Assembly (NCBI GenBank): GCA_002271215.1
Contig: CP018628.1
Span: forward strand, 1 to 64,000
Reading direction: 5' to 3'
Origin: Lelliottia jeotgali
Lineage (GTDB): Bacteria; Pseudomonadota; Gammaproteobacteria; Enterobacterales; Enterobacteriaceae
DNA length: 64,000 bases
Shown: positions 26,793 to 35,951 of the stretch, one piece after another
Numbering within the stretch: position 1 is the stretch's first letter
How the letters are laid out: the number at the start of each line of letters is the position of its first letter
Notes under the pieces: model-generated
Databases searched by the model: none
What the model saw: the letters and a program-made list of their open reading frames with translations, nothing else
Told to the model about the DNA's origin: nothing
Program-made: the position numbers and the translations under genes

Positions 26793-27879
26793 CCTGACCG
26801 GTTTGCGGCATCATGGCGGAGAGCCAGGCCAGCGCGCCGGAACCGATGTTTTGCAGCCCACCGACCAGTGCGCCCGCAGTGCCTGCGAGGAACGGGAATG
26901 GCTCCATCGCGCCGCTGGTCGCCAGCGGGAAGAGCATCCCCGCGCCGAAGAAGAACAGTGCAGCCGGGATCAGCAGCGTCCAGACGGTCATCACGCCGAG
27001 CAGCCCCGGTACCCACATCATCACGCCAGCCAGCAGGCAGCTCATCACCGACTGCCACATCAGGGTGGAAAAACGTTTGTTTGGGCGACCGGCAAACCAC
27101 GCGCCGAAGAACGCCGCCGGGATAGGCAGAATAAACAGAATACTCACCACCATGCTGCTCAGCCCCAGGCCCGCGCCGAGTAACACGCCAGAACAGGCTT
27201 CAAACACCGCAATCCCCGCCAGACCGCCAATCAGCATCAGCAGATAACAGGTGAATGCCCCGTTGCCGAACAGCGTTTTGTAGTTGGCGATAAGCTTCGT
27301 GCGCGGTGCGCCGGTCGGGCGCGTTTCCGGCATCCAGCGCGCCATGCTGAAGGTGACGATAATGCACAGCACCAGCAGGAAAGCGTAACAGGCGCGCCAC
27401 GACCAGATGCTGTCCAGCACGCCGCCAATCAGCGGAGCCAGCAGCGGGCTGACCAGAATACCCATATTCAGCAGGCTGTTGGCATGGCGAAGCTGCGAGC
27501 CTTCGTACAAATCGCGCGGCAACGTTCGCGCCATCACCCCGCCGACGCCGGTCCCCATGCCCTGCAAGGCGCTGGCAGCAATCAGAATTGTCAGGTTGTG
27601 GGTGGTCATCGCAATCACCGTGGCGATCATGAAAATCGTCATACCGACCAGGATCACCGGGCGGCGTCCGACGCGGTCAGAGAGCGGACCATAGAAAAGC
27701 TGCGAGACGCCGTAAGTCAGCAAATAGGCGGCCATCACGCTCTGCACCGCGCCTTCGCGGACGCTGAGCTCCTTCGCCATGTCTGCAATCGCCGGGATAT
27801 AAATGGTCTGCGCCATCTGACCGACGGCCACCAGTAACACCAGCATCAACAGTAAATTAACGTTCCTTTGCTTTTTCAT
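26695..27879 (-). CDS. emrD: Multidrug efflux MFS transporter EmrD
   Basis: EmrD is a proton-driven drug exporter with 12 membrane helices. The ATG at 27879 (MKKQRNVNLLLMLVLLVAVGQMAQTIYIP) gives 394 residues, exactly the E. coli length; upstream in-frame ATGs extend it without similarity. The DHA1 motif A is present as GPLSDRVGRRPVILVG. In E. coli it directly follows yidF; here the dsd locus and a glycosidase sit between them. Its 3' 98 bp overlap the glycosidase frame. Confidence 0.95.
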   Translation of the reverse strand: MKKQRNVNLLLMLVLLVAVGQMAQTIYIPAIADMAKELSVREGAVQSVMAAYLLTYGVSQLFYGPLSDRVGRRPVILVGMTIFMIATVIAMTTHNLTILIAASALQGMGTGVGGVMARTLPRDLYEGSQLRHANSLLNMGILVSPLLAPLIGGVLDSIWSWRACYAFLLVLCIIVTFSMARWMPETRPTGAPRTKLIANYKTLFGNGAFTCYLLMLIGGLAGIAVFEACSGVLLGAGLGLSSMVVSILFILPIPAAFFGAWFAGRPNKRFSTLMWQSVMSCLLAGVMMWVPGLLGVMTVWTLLIPAALFFFGAGMLFPLATSGAMEPFPFLAGTAGALVGGLQNIGSGALAWLSAMMPQTGQASLGLLMTLMGLLILLCWLPLASREPHHEQTI

Positions 27880-28064
27880 GTCGCTGAATACTTTTGCAAA
27901 AAGAGATAAATAAAGAATAAGTGACTGCGCATTACCATAAATGCGCGAGGAATCTACCACAAAGAGATGACAAATTAAGCATCTCTGAGGTGAATGGTTG
28001 AACGAAAACAGGCAGGATTTGTAAACGATCTCGGCAACTTATGTTGCCACTGTGCAGATGTTAA

Positions 28065-28088
28065 AGAGGGGCGGTTGCCCGCCCCTCT
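28065..28088 (-). terminator. tisB terminator
   Basis: AGAGGGGCGG and CCGCCCCTCT form a perfect 10 bp stem around a 4-nt loop, 21 bp after the tisB stop on its strand, followed by TTTAAC. Confidence 0.8.
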
Positions 28089-28109
28089 CTGGTGCGACTT
28101 GAACCCGAT

Positions 28110-28199
28110 TTACCGCAGGTATTTCAGGACAGCATCAAGCAGTTGCAGTACTGCAACAATGAGTTTCAGGATAAGAATGATCGTATCCACGACGCCCAT
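28110..28199 (-). CDS. tisB: SOS-induced membrane toxin TisB
   Basis: TisB is a tiny hydrophobic peptide that forms pores in the inner membrane and promotes persistence after DNA damage. The 29 residues MGVVDTIILILKLIVAVLQLLDAVLKYLR differ from E. coli TisB (MNLVDIAILILKLIVAALQLLDAVLKYLK) at few positions and have the same length. A very strong AGGAGG lies 6 nt upstream. As in E. coli it sits between emrD and ivbL, opposite istR. The same frame is open further upstream, but only this part matches. Confidence 0.92.
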   Translation of the reverse strand: MGVVDTIILILKLIVAVLQLLDAVLKYLR

Positions 28200-28268
28200 A
28201 CGCGCCTCCTTCTGGCAGAAGGAGCACGATGCTGGCGTACCTCTCCGCCGCCTGTTGCCAGCACCTTT

Positions 28269-28343
28269 GTTGACGTAACACAGTGTGTTCGCGGAAACCA
28301 ACCGCAAACCCTGAAAAAAAACCTCGCTCCGGCGGGGTTTTTT
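28269..28343 (+). ncRNA. istR: Antisense RNA IstR (antitoxin of tisB)
   Basis: The stretch starting GTTGACGTAACACAGTGTGT resembles the 5' end of E. coli IstR-1 and lies 70-100 nt upstream of tisB on the opposite strand, where IstR blocks the ribosome standby site. It ends in an ACCTCGC / GCGGGGT hairpin followed by six T residues. The 75-nt extent is taken from the known RNA. The 5' end is inferred, not mapped. Confidence 0.8.
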
Positions 28344-28424
28344 GTTTTCATCACTCGACAAACGAAACGTGATCCCTGACGCAAATTCAGGTGGATGAAA
28401 ATATTTCCATTGTCAGGATCTGAA

Positions 28425-28467
28425 ACCTGTGTTTGTATAAATTCTATCAATGATTCTAAACACAGGT
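28425..28467. repeat. 10 bp perfect inverted repeat in front of ivbL
   Basis: ACCTGTGTTT (28425-28434) and AAACACAGGT (28458-28467) are exact complements 23 nt apart, just before the leader-peptide ATG. The spacer holds a -10-like TATAAA. It could be a regulator site or a leader-RNA stem. Confidence 0.6.
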
Positions 28468-28472
28468 CCTCA

Positions 28473-28571
28473 ATGACAACTTCCATGATGGCGTCGACCC
28501 TACTAAAAACTGCGCAACCTGCCGCAGTGGTCGTCGTACGTGTGGTGGTGGTCGTCGGCAACGCGCCGTAG
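28473..28571 (+). CDS. ivbL: ilvBN leader peptide IvbL
   Basis: This 32-residue leader controls transcription attenuation of ilvBN. The sequence MTTSMMASTLLKTAQPAAVVVVRVVVVVGNAP is rich in valine and matches E. coli IvbL in length and in its VVVVRVVVVVGNAP end. Starved ribosomes stalling at the Val and Leu codons would prevent the downstream terminator at 28597 from forming. Predicted CRP control was not confirmed; only a weak CGTGA-N6-ACGCA is visible near 28368. Confidence 0.95.
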   Translation: MTTSMMASTLLKTAQPAAVVVVRVVVVVGNAP

Positions 28572-28596
28572 GGACTGGATCAACACACGAATCCAA

Positions 28597-28627
28597 AACC
28601 CCGCCGGCGCAAACCGGCGGGGTTTTT
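28597..28627 (+). terminator. ilvBN attenuator
   Basis: AACCCCGCCGG and CCGGCGGGGTT form an 11 bp stem followed by TTTTT, 25 bp after ivbL and 46 bp before ilvB, the expected place for the attenuator. Confidence 0.92.
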
Positions 28628-28673
28628 AGTTTAAGCCTCCCGGAAAGTCGGCTCAGAACAAAAGGACTGGAGC

Positions 28674-30362
28674 ATGGCAAGTTCGGGCACAACATCTGGC
28701 AAGACGCGTTTTACCGGCGCGCAATTAATCGTTCATTTACTGGAACGTCAGGGTATTACCATTGTTTCGGGTATTCCAGGCGGTACGGTACTGCCGCTGT
28801 ATGACGCGTTAAGTCAAAGCACGCAGATCCGCCACGTTCTGGCGCGCCACGAGCAGGGGGCAGGATTTATCGCCCAGGGCATGGCGCGAACTCAGGGCAA
28901 ACCCGCTGTCTGTATGGCTTGTAGCGGACCGGGCGCTACCAACCTGGTCACCGCGATTGCCGACGCACGCCTCGACTCCATTCCGCTGATTTGCATTACC
29001 GGCCAGGTTCCTTCGTCGATGATCGGCACCGATGCGTTTCAGGAAGTCGACACCTACGGCATCTCTATCCCCATCACCAAGCACAACTATTTAGTTCGCG
29101 ATATCGCCGAGTTACCTCAGGTGATCGCCGATGCGTTCCGCATTGCGCAATCCGGTCGCCCAGGCCCGGTGTGGATAGACATTCCTAAGGACGTGCAAAC
29201 CGCTGAAATCGACATCGAGACGTTCCCGGAGCCGGGTGACCGCGCTCCCGCGCCAGCATTCAGCGCCCAAAGCGTGCAAGATGCCGCCGCGATGATCAAC
29301 GCAGCGATTCGCCCGGTGCTCTATCTGGGCGGCGGGGCGATTAACGCCTCTGAACAGGTGCGTGAGTTTGCCGAAAAAGCGAATCTGCCGACCACAATGA
29401 CCTTGATGGCGCTGGGTATGCTGCCGAAAGCACACCCGCTCTCATTGGGCATGCTGGGGATGCACGGCGCGCGCAGCACCAACTTTATTCTGCAAGAGTC
29501 TGATTTACTGATCGTTCTTGGCGCACGTTTTGATGACCGGGCGATTGGCAAAACCGAGCAGTTCTGCCCGAACGCGAAAATCATTCACGTCGATATCGAC
29601 CGCGCCGAGCTGGGTAAAATCAAACAGCCGCACGTGGCGATTCAGGGCGATGTGAGCGAAGTGCTGGCCCAGCTGATCCCGCAAACCCACGCCACCGACA
29701 ACGCCGAATGGCGCTCCCTGGTTGCTCAACTGCAACAGGAGTTCCCGAGCGCCATTCCAACCGAAGGTGACCCGCTGAGCCATTACGGCCTGATTAACGC
29801 CGTCGCGTCCTGCGTGGATGACAGCGCCATTATCACCACCGACGTTGGCCAGCATCAGATGTGGACCGCCCAGGCATATCCGCTGAATCGTCCGCGCCAG
29901 TGGCTGACCTCCGGCGGCCTGGGGACGATGGGCTTCGGCCTGCCTGCTGCCGTGGGTGCGGCGCTGGCGAACCCGGATCGCAAGGTGATTTGCTTCTCCG
30001 GTGACGGCAGCCTGATGATGAATATTCAGGAGATGGCGACGGCGGCGGAAAACCAGCTCGACGTGAAAATCATCCTGATGAATAACGAAGCGCTGGGCTT
30101 GGTGCATCAGCAGCAGAGCCTGTTCTACAAGCAGGGCGTGTTCGCCGCGACCTATCCGGGGATGATCAACTTTATGCAGATTGCCGCCGGTTTTGGCCTG
30201 CATATCTGCGATCTGAACGCCGAAGAGGACGCGCAGGCCGCCCTGCAGGCGGCGATTTCCCGTCCTGGCCCGGCGCTGATTCACGTGCGTATCGACCCTG
30301 AACAAAAAGTGTATCCAATGGTCCCGCCGGGTGCGGCCAATACTGAGATGGTGGGAGAATAA
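28674..30362 (+). CDS. ilvB: Acetolactate synthase I large subunit
   Basis: IlvB is the catalytic subunit of acetohydroxyacid synthase I, the first common step of valine, leucine and isoleucine synthesis. The 562 residues have the ThDP-activating E60 (LARHEQGAGF), a central FAD-binding domain, and the ThDP motif GDGSLMMN...NN at about 443-471. Length and ends (MASSGTTSG, GAANTEMVGE) match E. coli. ilvN follows after 3 bp. Confidence 0.97.
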   Translation: MASSGTTSGKTRFTGAQLIVHLLERQGITIVSGIPGGTVLPLYDALSQSTQIRHVLARHEQGAGFIAQGMARTQGKPAVCMACSGPGATNLVTAIADARLDSIPLICITGQVPSSMIGTDAFQEVDTYGISIPITKHNYLVRDIAELPQVIADAFRIAQSGRPGPVWIDIPKDVQTAEIDIETFPEPGDRAPAPAFSAQSVQDAAAMINAAIRPVLYLGGGAINASEQVREFAEKANLPTTMTLMALGMLPKAHPLSLGMLGMHGARSTNFILQESDLLIVLGARFDDRAIGKTEQFCPNAKIIHVDIDRAELGKIKQPHVAIQGDVSEVLAQLIPQTHATDNAEWRSLVAQLQQEFPSAIPTEGDPLSHYGLINAVASCVDDSAIITTDVGQHQMWTAQAYPLNRPRQWLTSGGLGTMGFGLPAAVGAALANPDRKVICFSGDGSLMMNIQEMATAAENQLDVKIILMNNEALGLVHQQQSLFYKQGVFAATYPGMINFMQIAAGFGLHICDLNAEEDAQAALQAAISRPGPALIHVRIDPEQKVYPMVPPGAANTEMVGE

Positions 30363-30365
30363 GCC

Positions 30366-30653
30366 ATGCAAAAACAATACGATAACGTCATTCTCGAACT
30401 CACCGTCCGCAACCACCCTGGCGTCATGACCCACGTCTGTGGCCTGTTCGCCCGCCGCGCGTTCAACGTCGAAGGCATTCTGTGTCTGCCGATTCAGGGC
30501 AGCGATCAGAGCCGCATCTGGCTACTGGTGAACGACGACCAGCGCCTCGAGCAGATGATGGCGCAAATCGACAAACTGGAAGACGTCACCAAAGTGGTGC
30601 GCAACCAGTCCGATCCGACCATGTTTAATAAAATTGCGGTGTTTTTTGAGTAA
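30366..30653 (+). CDS. ilvN: Acetolactate synthase I small (regulatory) subunit
   Basis: IlvN is the valine-binding subunit that gives feedback inhibition to IlvB. The 95 residues are a single ACT domain: [28 protein letters not shown] with the typical glycine turn, then [25 protein letters not shown]. Length matches the E. coli protein. A REP element follows at 30740. Confidence 0.96.
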   Translation: MQKQYDNVILELTVRNHPGVMTHVCGLFARRAFNVEGILCLPIQGSDQSRIWLLVNDDQRLEQMMAQIDKLEDVTKVVRNQSDPTMFNKIAVFFE

Positions 30654-30739
30654 ATCGCTCAAGGCTTGAACGGCAACGCGCTTATCGTTAAGGTAAGCGG
30701 CTTTGCCGTAAAGCACTGCGCTGGACATTGCCGTTGTCG

Positions 30740-30765
30740 GCCTGATAAGCGCAGCGCCATCAGGC
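30740..30765. repeat. Single REP element between ilvN and uhpA
   Basis: GCCTGATAAGCGCAGCGCCATCAGGC is a typical REP palindrome ending 23 bp before the uhpA start. Confidence 0.8.
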
Positions 30766-30788
30766 GTTTCAGGCATCAGGACACCCAC

Positions 30789-31382
30789 ATGACCACCATC
30801 GCCCTTATCGACGACCATCTTATCGTCCGCTCCGGTTTTGCCCAGTTGCTGAGCCTGGAGGCGGACTTTCAGGTCGTGGCTGAATTCGGTTCAGGCCGCG
30901 AGGCACTGGCCGGACTGCCGGGGCGCGGGGTGCAGGTGTGCATTTGCGATATCTCGATGCCGGACCTCTCCGGGCTTGAGCTGCTCAGCCAGCTGCCGAA
31001 AGGGATGGCGACGATCATGCTCTCGGTGCACGACAGCCCGGCGCTGGTCGAACAGGCGCTCAACGCCGGGGCGCGCGGGTTTCTCTCCAAACGCTGCAGT
31101 CCGGACGAACTCATTTCTGCCGTGCGCACCGTTGCCACGGGCGGGTGCTATCTCACCCCCGATATCGCTATCAAGCTCGCCGCCGGACGCCAGGACCCGC
31201 TAACCAAACGCGAACGACAGGTGGCGGAAAAACTGGCGCAGGGGATGGCGGTAAAAGAGATCGCCGTCGAGCTGGGCCTGTCACCGAAAACCGTTCACGT
31301 CCATCGCGCCAATCTTATGGAAAAACTCGGCGTCAGCAATGACGTCGAGCTGGCCCGCCGCATGTTTGACGGCTGGCAATGA
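30789..31382 (+). CDS. uhpA: Response regulator UhpA
   Basis: UhpA activates uhpT transcription when external glucose 6-phosphate is sensed. The ATG at 30789 ([21 protein letters not shown]) gives 197 residues. The receiver domain has the phosphorylated D54 ([10 protein letters not shown]), and the C-terminal LuxR-type helix-turn-helix ([38 protein letters not shown]) spans about residues 138-190. It overlaps uhpB by 4 bp. Confidence 0.96.
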   Translation: MTTIALIDDHLIVRSGFAQLLSLEADFQVVAEFGSGREALAGLPGRGVQVCICDISMPDLSGLELLSQLPKGMATIMLSVHDSPALVEQALNAGARGFLSKRCSPDELISAVRTVATGGCYLTPDIAIKLAAGRQDPLTKRERQVAEKLAQGMAVKEIAVELGLSPKTVHVHRANLMEKLGVSNDVELARRMFDGWQ

Positions 31383-32878
31383 GTCCTTACTTCTCGCGGC
31401 TGGTCTCTGTGGTCGCCAGCTTTTTTATCTTCTCCGCCGCCTGGTTTTGCCTGTGGAGCATCAGCCTGCATCTGGTCGAACGCCCGGAGCTGGCGGTGCT
31501 GCTGTTTCCGTTTGGCCTGCGTCTGGGGCTGATGCTGCAATGTCCGCGCGGCTACTGGCCCGTTTTGCTCGGCGCCGAGTGGATCATGCTGGTGTGGCTG
31601 GCGCAGGAAGTGGCGCTGGCGCATCTCCCATTATTGATGATCGGGGGCGTGCTAACGCTGCTCCCGGTGGCGCTGATTTCCCGCTATCGCCATCAGCGCG
31701 ACTGGCGCACGCTGCTGCGTCAGGGCGGGGCGCTGATCGCCGCTGCGCTGTTGCAGTCTCTGCCGTGGATCGGCAAACCCGACACTCTCACGGCCCTGCT
31801 GCTGACCCTCACCGGCGGGCTGACGCTGGCCCCGACCTGCCTGGTTATCTGGCACTATCTCACCAGCACCGTCTGGCAACCGCTCGGCCCGGCGCTGGTC
31901 TCCCAGCCGGTGAACTGGCGCGCGCGGCACCTCATCTGGTATCTGCTACTGTTCGTGGTCAGCCTGTGGTTACAGCTGGGCCTGCCGGCGGAACTCTCCC
32001 GTTTTACGCCGTTCTGCCTGGCGCTGCCGATTATCGCCCTGGCCTGGCACTACGGCTGGCAGGGGGCGCTGATCGCTACCCTGATGAATGCCATCGCGTT
32101 GATTGCCAGCCAGACGTGGCACGATCATCCCGTCGATTTACTCCTCTCGCTGCTGGCGCAAAGCCTGACCGGGCTGCTGCTGGGTGCGGGGATTCAGCGC
32201 CTGCGTGAGCTGAACCAGTCCCTGCAAAACGAGCTGGCCCGCAACCGCCGTCTGGCGGAGCGGTTACTGGAAACCGAAGAGAGCGTGCGCCAGGAAGTGG
32301 CGCGCGAACTGCACGACGATATCGGCCAAACCATCACCGCCATTCGCACTCAGGCGGGGATTGTTCAGCGGCTGGCCCCGGAAAATATCGGCGTCCGCCA
32401 GGGCGGGGCGCATATCGAACAGCTCTCGCTCGGCGTGTATGATTCCGTGCGTCGTCTGCTGGGCCGACTGCGTCCGCGCCAGCTGGACGATCTCTCCCTT
32501 GAGCAGGCGGTGCGGTCCCTGATGCGCGAGATGGAGCTGGAAGGAAGGGGCATCGTCAGCCACATCGACTGGGCGATCGACGAATCGGGGCTGAGCGAAA
32601 GCCAGCGCGTGACCCTGTTCCGCGTCTGTCAGGAGGGGCTGAACAATATCGTCAAACACGCCAGCGCCAGCGCGGTGACACTCCAGGGCTGGCAGCAGGA
32701 CGACCGCCTGATGCTGGTTCTCGAAGATGACGGCTGCGGCCTGCCGCCCGGCTCCGGCCAGCAGGGTTTTGGCCTGGCGGGAATGCGTGAGCGCGTCACA
32801 GCGCTCGGCGGAATGCTGACGATCTCCTGCACCCACGGCACTCGCGTCAGCGTGAATTTGCCGCTGCGTTACTCGTAA
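31379..32878 (+). CDS. uhpB: Sensor histidine kinase UhpB
   Basis: UhpB is the membrane kinase that phosphorylates UhpA under control of UhpC. The 499 residues begin with about eight hydrophobic helices (residues 1-280). The HisKA_3 dimerisation helix follows, with H312 ([12 protein letters not shown]), and then an ATPase domain with [10 protein letters not shown] and [20 protein letters not shown]. It overlaps uhpA by 4 bp, and uhpC follows after 9 bp. Confidence 0.96.
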   Translation: MSPYFSRLVSVVASFFIFSAAWFCLWSISLHLVERPELAVLLFPFGLRLGLMLQCPRGYWPVLLGAEWIMLVWLAQEVALAHLPLLMIGGVLTLLPVALISRYRHQRDWRTLLRQGGALIAAALLQSLPWIGKPDTLTALLLTLTGGLTLAPTCLVIWHYLTSTVWQPLGPALVSQPVNWRARHLIWYLLLFVVSLWLQLGLPAELSRFTPFCLALPIIALAWHYGWQGALIATLMNAIALIASQTWHDHPVDLLLSLLAQSLTGLLLGAGIQRLRELNQSLQNELARNRRLAERLLETEESVRQEVARELHDDIGQTITAIRTQAGIVQRLAPENIGVRQGGAHIEQLSLGVYDSVRRLLGRLRPRQLDDLSLEQAVRSLMREMELEGRGIVSHIDWAIDESGLSESQRVTLFRVCQEGLNNIVKHASASAVTLQGWQQDDRLMLVLEDDGCGLPPGSGQQGFGLAGMRERVTALGGMLTISCTHGTRVSVNLPLRYS

Positions 32879-32887
32879 GGACCGACG

Positions 32888-34216
32888 ATGTTTACCTTTC
32901 TGAAAACGCCTGCCAGCGCCGCACCGATTGGCGACAAACAGGAGATCGATGCGCGCTACCGCTACTGGCGACGCCATATCCTGACCACCATCTGGCTGGG
33001 CTATGCCCTGTTCTATTTCACCCGTAAAAGTTTCAACGCCGCCGCGCCGGAAATTCTCGCCAGCGGTGTAATGACGCGCACGGACATCGGCCTGCTGGCG
33101 ACGCTGTTTTACATCACCTACGGCCTGTCGAAATTCTTCTCCGGGATCGTCAGCGACCGCTCCAACGCCCGGTATTTCATGGGATTAGGGCTGATCGCCA
33201 CGGGCGTGGTGAATATTCTGTTTGGTTTCTCCACCTCGCTTTGGGCCTTCGCCCTGCTGTGGGCGCTGAACGCCTTTTTCCAGGGCTGGGGCGCGCCCGT
33301 CTGCGCACGCCTGCTCACCGCCTGGTACTCCCGTAACGAGCGCGGCGGTTGGTGGGCGATCTGGAACACCGCCCATAACGTCGGCGGGGCGCTGATCCCC
33401 ATCGTGGTGGGTGCGGCAGCGCTGCACTACGGCTGGCGCGCCGGGATGATGATCGCCGGAACGCTGGCGATTTTCGCCGGGCTGTTCCTGTGCTGGCGTC
33501 TGCGCGACCGGCCTGAAACTGTTGGTCTGCCGCCGGTTGGCGACTGGCGTCATGACGAGATGGAGATCTCCCAGCAGCAGGAGGGCGCGGGCCTGACGCG
33601 CAAGGAGATCCTCACCAAATACGTGCTCCTGAACCCGTATATCTGGCTGCTTTCTCTGTGCTACGTGCTGGTCTACGTGGTGCGCGCGGCGATCAACGAC
33701 TGGGGCAATCTGTACATGTCCGAGACGCTGGGCGTCGATCTGGTGACCGCCAACTCGGCGGTGACGATGTTTGAGCTGGGCGGATTTATCGGCGCGCTGG
33801 TGGCGGGCTGGGGATCGGACAAACTGTTTAATGGCAACCGCGGCCCGATGAACCTAATTTTTGCCGCCGGGATTTTACTCTCCGTCGGCTCGCTGTGGCT
33901 GATGCCATTCGCCAGCTACGTGATGCAGGCGGCGTGCTTTTTCACCACCGGATTCTTCGTCTTCGGCCCGCAAATGCTGATCGGCATGGCGGCGGCGGAG
34001 TGTTCGCACAAAGAGGCCGCGGGTGCGGCGACCGGGTTTGTCGGTCTGTTTGCCTATCTCGGCGCGTCCCTTTCCGGCTGGCCGCTGGCGCGAGTGATCG
34101 ACATCTGGCACTGGAGCGGTTTTTTCGCAGTGATCGCCATCGCGGCGGGGATTTCTGCCCTGCTGTTGCTGCCGTTTTTGAACGCTCAGGCTCCGCGCGA
34201 GACTCACGAAGCGTGA
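32888..34216 (+). CDS. uhpC: Hexose-phosphate sensor UhpC (MFS)
   Basis: UhpC resembles the transporter UhpT but acts as the receptor for external glucose 6-phosphate and controls UhpB. The 442 residues form 12 membrane helices of the organophosphate:phosphate antiporter family, with LGYALFYFTRKSFN in helix 1 and GWGAPVCARLLTAWY further on. It is downstream of uhpB in one operon. Confidence 0.95.
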   Translation: MFTFLKTPASAAPIGDKQEIDARYRYWRRHILTTIWLGYALFYFTRKSFNAAAPEILASGVMTRTDIGLLATLFYITYGLSKFFSGIVSDRSNARYFMGLGLIATGVVNILFGFSTSLWAFALLWALNAFFQGWGAPVCARLLTAWYSRNERGGWWAIWNTAHNVGGALIPIVVGAAALHYGWRAGMMIAGTLAIFAGLFLCWRLRDRPETVGLPPVGDWRHDEMEISQQQEGAGLTRKEILTKYVLLNPYIWLLSLCYVLVYVVRAAINDWGNLYMSETLGVDLVTANSAVTMFELGGFIGALVAGWGSDKLFNGNRGPMNLIFAAGILLSVGSLWLMPFASYVMQAACFFTTGFFVFGPQMLIGMAAAECSHKEAAGAATGFVGLFAYLGASLSGWPLARVIDIWHWSGFFAVIAIAAGISALLLLPFLNAQAPRETHEA

Positions 34217-34228
34217 TACGCCTCACCT

Positions 34229-34250
34229 TTTTGCCCCGAGTGGGGCAAAA
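34229..34250. terminator. Perfect hairpin after uhpC
   Basis: TTTTGCCCC and GGGGCAAAA form a 9 bp stem with a 4-nt loop, 13 bp after the uhpC stop. It has no long T-run afterwards, but the A/T-flanked stem is compatible with termination. Confidence 0.55.
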
Positions 34251-34271
34251 CTAGGAAATTTTCTCGGTTTC

Positions 34272-34316
34272 GCCTGGACGCTGTCTCAGGCCAACGCGAC
34301 TGCTGATTTTTACAAT
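34272..34316 (+). promoter_or_regulatory. uhpT promoter region with likely UhpA site
   Basis: A -10-like TACAAT lies at 34311-34316. An inverted element GCCTGG (34272-34277) and CAGGCC (34287-34292) lies just upstream, at about -50 to -31 of the presumed start, where UhpA binds in E. coli. No good -35 box is visible, as expected for an activator-dependent promoter. Confidence 0.45.
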
Positions 34317-34353
34317 GCCTGCCATTCGCAGGTATTCATATCAGGAGTTTTTG

Positions 34354-35745
34354 ATGCTGGCCTTTCTCAACCAGGTGCGCAAGCCGACCCTGGATCTGCC
34401 GCTCGAGATGCGGCGCAAAATGTGGTTCAAGCCGTTCATGCAGTCCTACCTGGTGGTCTTCATCGGCTACCTGACCATGTACCTGATCCGCAAAAACTTC
34501 AACATCGCCCAGAACGACATGATCTCCACCTACGGGCTGAGCATGACGCAGCTGGGGATGATTGGCCTCGGTTTCTCGATCACTTACGGTGTCGGCAAAA
34601 CCCTGGTTTCCTACTACGCCGACGGTAAAAACACCAAGCAGTTCCTGCCGTTTATGCTGATCCTCTCCGCCATCTGTATGCTCGGCTTTAGCGCCAGCAT
34701 GGGCGCGGGCTCCGTCAGCCTGTTTATGATGATCGCTTTCTACGCCCTGAGCGGTTTCTTCCAGAGTACCGGCGGGTCGTGCAGCTACTCGACGATCACC
34801 AAATGGACGCCGCGCCGCAAGCGCGGAACCTACCTCGGTATGTGGAACATTTCCCACAACCTCGGCGGGGCGGGTGCGGCAGGCGTGGCGCTGTTTGGCG
34901 CCAACTTCCTGTTCGACGGTCACGTCATCGGCATGTTTATCTTCCCGTCGATTATCGCGCTGATTGTTGGCTTCATCGGCTTGCGCTACGGCAGCGACTC
35001 CCCGGAATCCTACGGTCTGGGCAAAGCGGAAGAGCTGTTTGGCGAAGAGCTGAGCGAAGAGGACAAAGAAGCCGAAGACGAGTCGATGACCAAATGGCAG
35101 ATCTTTGTTGAGTACGTGCTGAAAAACAAAGTCATCTGGCTGCTGTGCTTCTCCAATATCTTCCTGTACGTGGTGCGTATCGGTATCGACCAGTGGTCCA
35201 CCGTGTATGCCTTCCAGGAGCTGAAACTCTCCAAAGAGGTGGCGATTCAGGGCTTTACCCTGTTTGAAGTCGGTGCGCTGGTCGGCACGCTGCTGTGGGG
35301 CTGGCTCTCGGATCTGGCGAATGGACGTCGTGCGCTTGTTGCCTGCGTAGCGCTGGCGCTGATCATCGCTACTCTGGGTGTCTATCAGCACGCCAGCAAT
35401 CAGTACATTTACCTCGCGTCCCTGTTCACACTTGGTTTCCTGGTGTTTGGCCCACAGCTGCTGATCGGTGTTGCGGCGGTTGGATTTGTGCCAAAAAAAG
35501 CGATCGGCGCTGCCGATGGAATTAAAGGCACCTTCGCCTATCTGATCGGCGACAGCTTCGCCAAACTGGGTCTCGGGATGATCGCCGACGGCACGCCAGT
35601 CTTCGGCCTGACCGGCTGGGCGGGCACCTTCGCCGCGCTGGACGCCGCCGCTATCGCCTGTATCTGCCTGATGGCGATGGTCGCAGTGATGGAAGAGCGC
35701 AAAATCCGCCGTGAAAAACGAATTCAGAAATTGAAAGCTGCTTGA
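34354..35745 (+). CDS. uhpT: Hexose-6-phosphate:phosphate antiporter UhpT
   Basis: UhpT imports glucose 6-phosphate and related sugars (and fosfomycin) in exchange for phosphate. The ATG at 34354 ([30 protein letters not shown]) after CAGGAG gives 463 residues, the E. coli length; the frame is open upstream without similarity. It has 12 membrane helices, with [17 protein letters not shown] containing a conserved arginine. It is transcribed from its own promoter 137 bp after uhpC. Confidence 0.96.
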   Translation: MLAFLNQVRKPTLDLPLEMRRKMWFKPFMQSYLVVFIGYLTMYLIRKNFNIAQNDMISTYGLSMTQLGMIGLGFSITYGVGKTLVSYYADGKNTKQFLPFMLILSAICMLGFSASMGAGSVSLFMMIAFYALSGFFQSTGGSCSYSTITKWTPRRKRGTYLGMWNISHNLGGAGAAGVALFGANFLFDGHVIGMFIFPSIIALIVGFIGLRYGSDSPESYGLGKAEELFGEELSEEDKEAEDESMTKWQIFVEYVLKNKVIWLLCFSNIFLYVVRIGIDQWSTVYAFQELKLSKEVAIQGFTLFEVGALVGTLLWGWLSDLANGRRALVACVALALIIATLGVYQHASNQYIYLASLFTLGFLVFGPQLLIGVAAVGFVPKKAIGAADGIKGTFAYLIGDSFAKLGLGMIADGTPVFGLTGWAGTFAALDAAAIACICLMAMVAVMEERKIRREKRIQKLKAA

Positions 35746-35767
35746 TTGATTGTGCAGGTAACTTTTT

Positions 35768-35792
35768 GCCCGGCTTTGAGCCGGGCTTTTTT
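35768..35792 (+). terminator. Rho-independent terminator of uhpT
   Basis: GCCCGGC and GCCGGGC pair around TTTGA and are followed by six T residues. Confidence 0.93.
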
Positions 35793-35951
35793 ATGTCTGG
35801 CGCTGCTCTCAACATTTATTGAATAGGGGCGCTGAACCATCGCATATTTATTTTAATGGCAATGTCATGATAGTTCCCATAACATATTGAGGAAAATCTT
35901 ATTGATTTAACTTAAGTTGCATTATTTCGCCATTTCTGGGGCAAAACTCTA

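Noticed and set aside
27927..27946. GCGCATT/AATGCGC inverted repeat upstream of emrD as an operator
   Set aside because: Only 7 bp arms and no regulator or promoter context to support it.
28368..28384. CRP site upstream of ivbL
   Set aside because: CGTGA-N6-ACGCA matches only 7 of 10 key bases and is far from the presumed start; too weak to annotate.
28376..28390. LexA box in front of tisB (CTGACGCAAATTCAG)
   Set aside because: The spacing between CTG and CAG is 9, not the required 10, and the flanks do not match.
28674..30434. Long antisense frames over ilvB, porin and pump genes
   Set aside because: GC-rich genes with strong codon bias give long open frames on the other strand; they lack starts with ribosome binding sites and recognisable domains.
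34720..35111. Frameshift in uhpT suggested by open frames in other phases
   Set aside because: The 463-residue UhpT frame is intact with conserved ends; the others are shadows.
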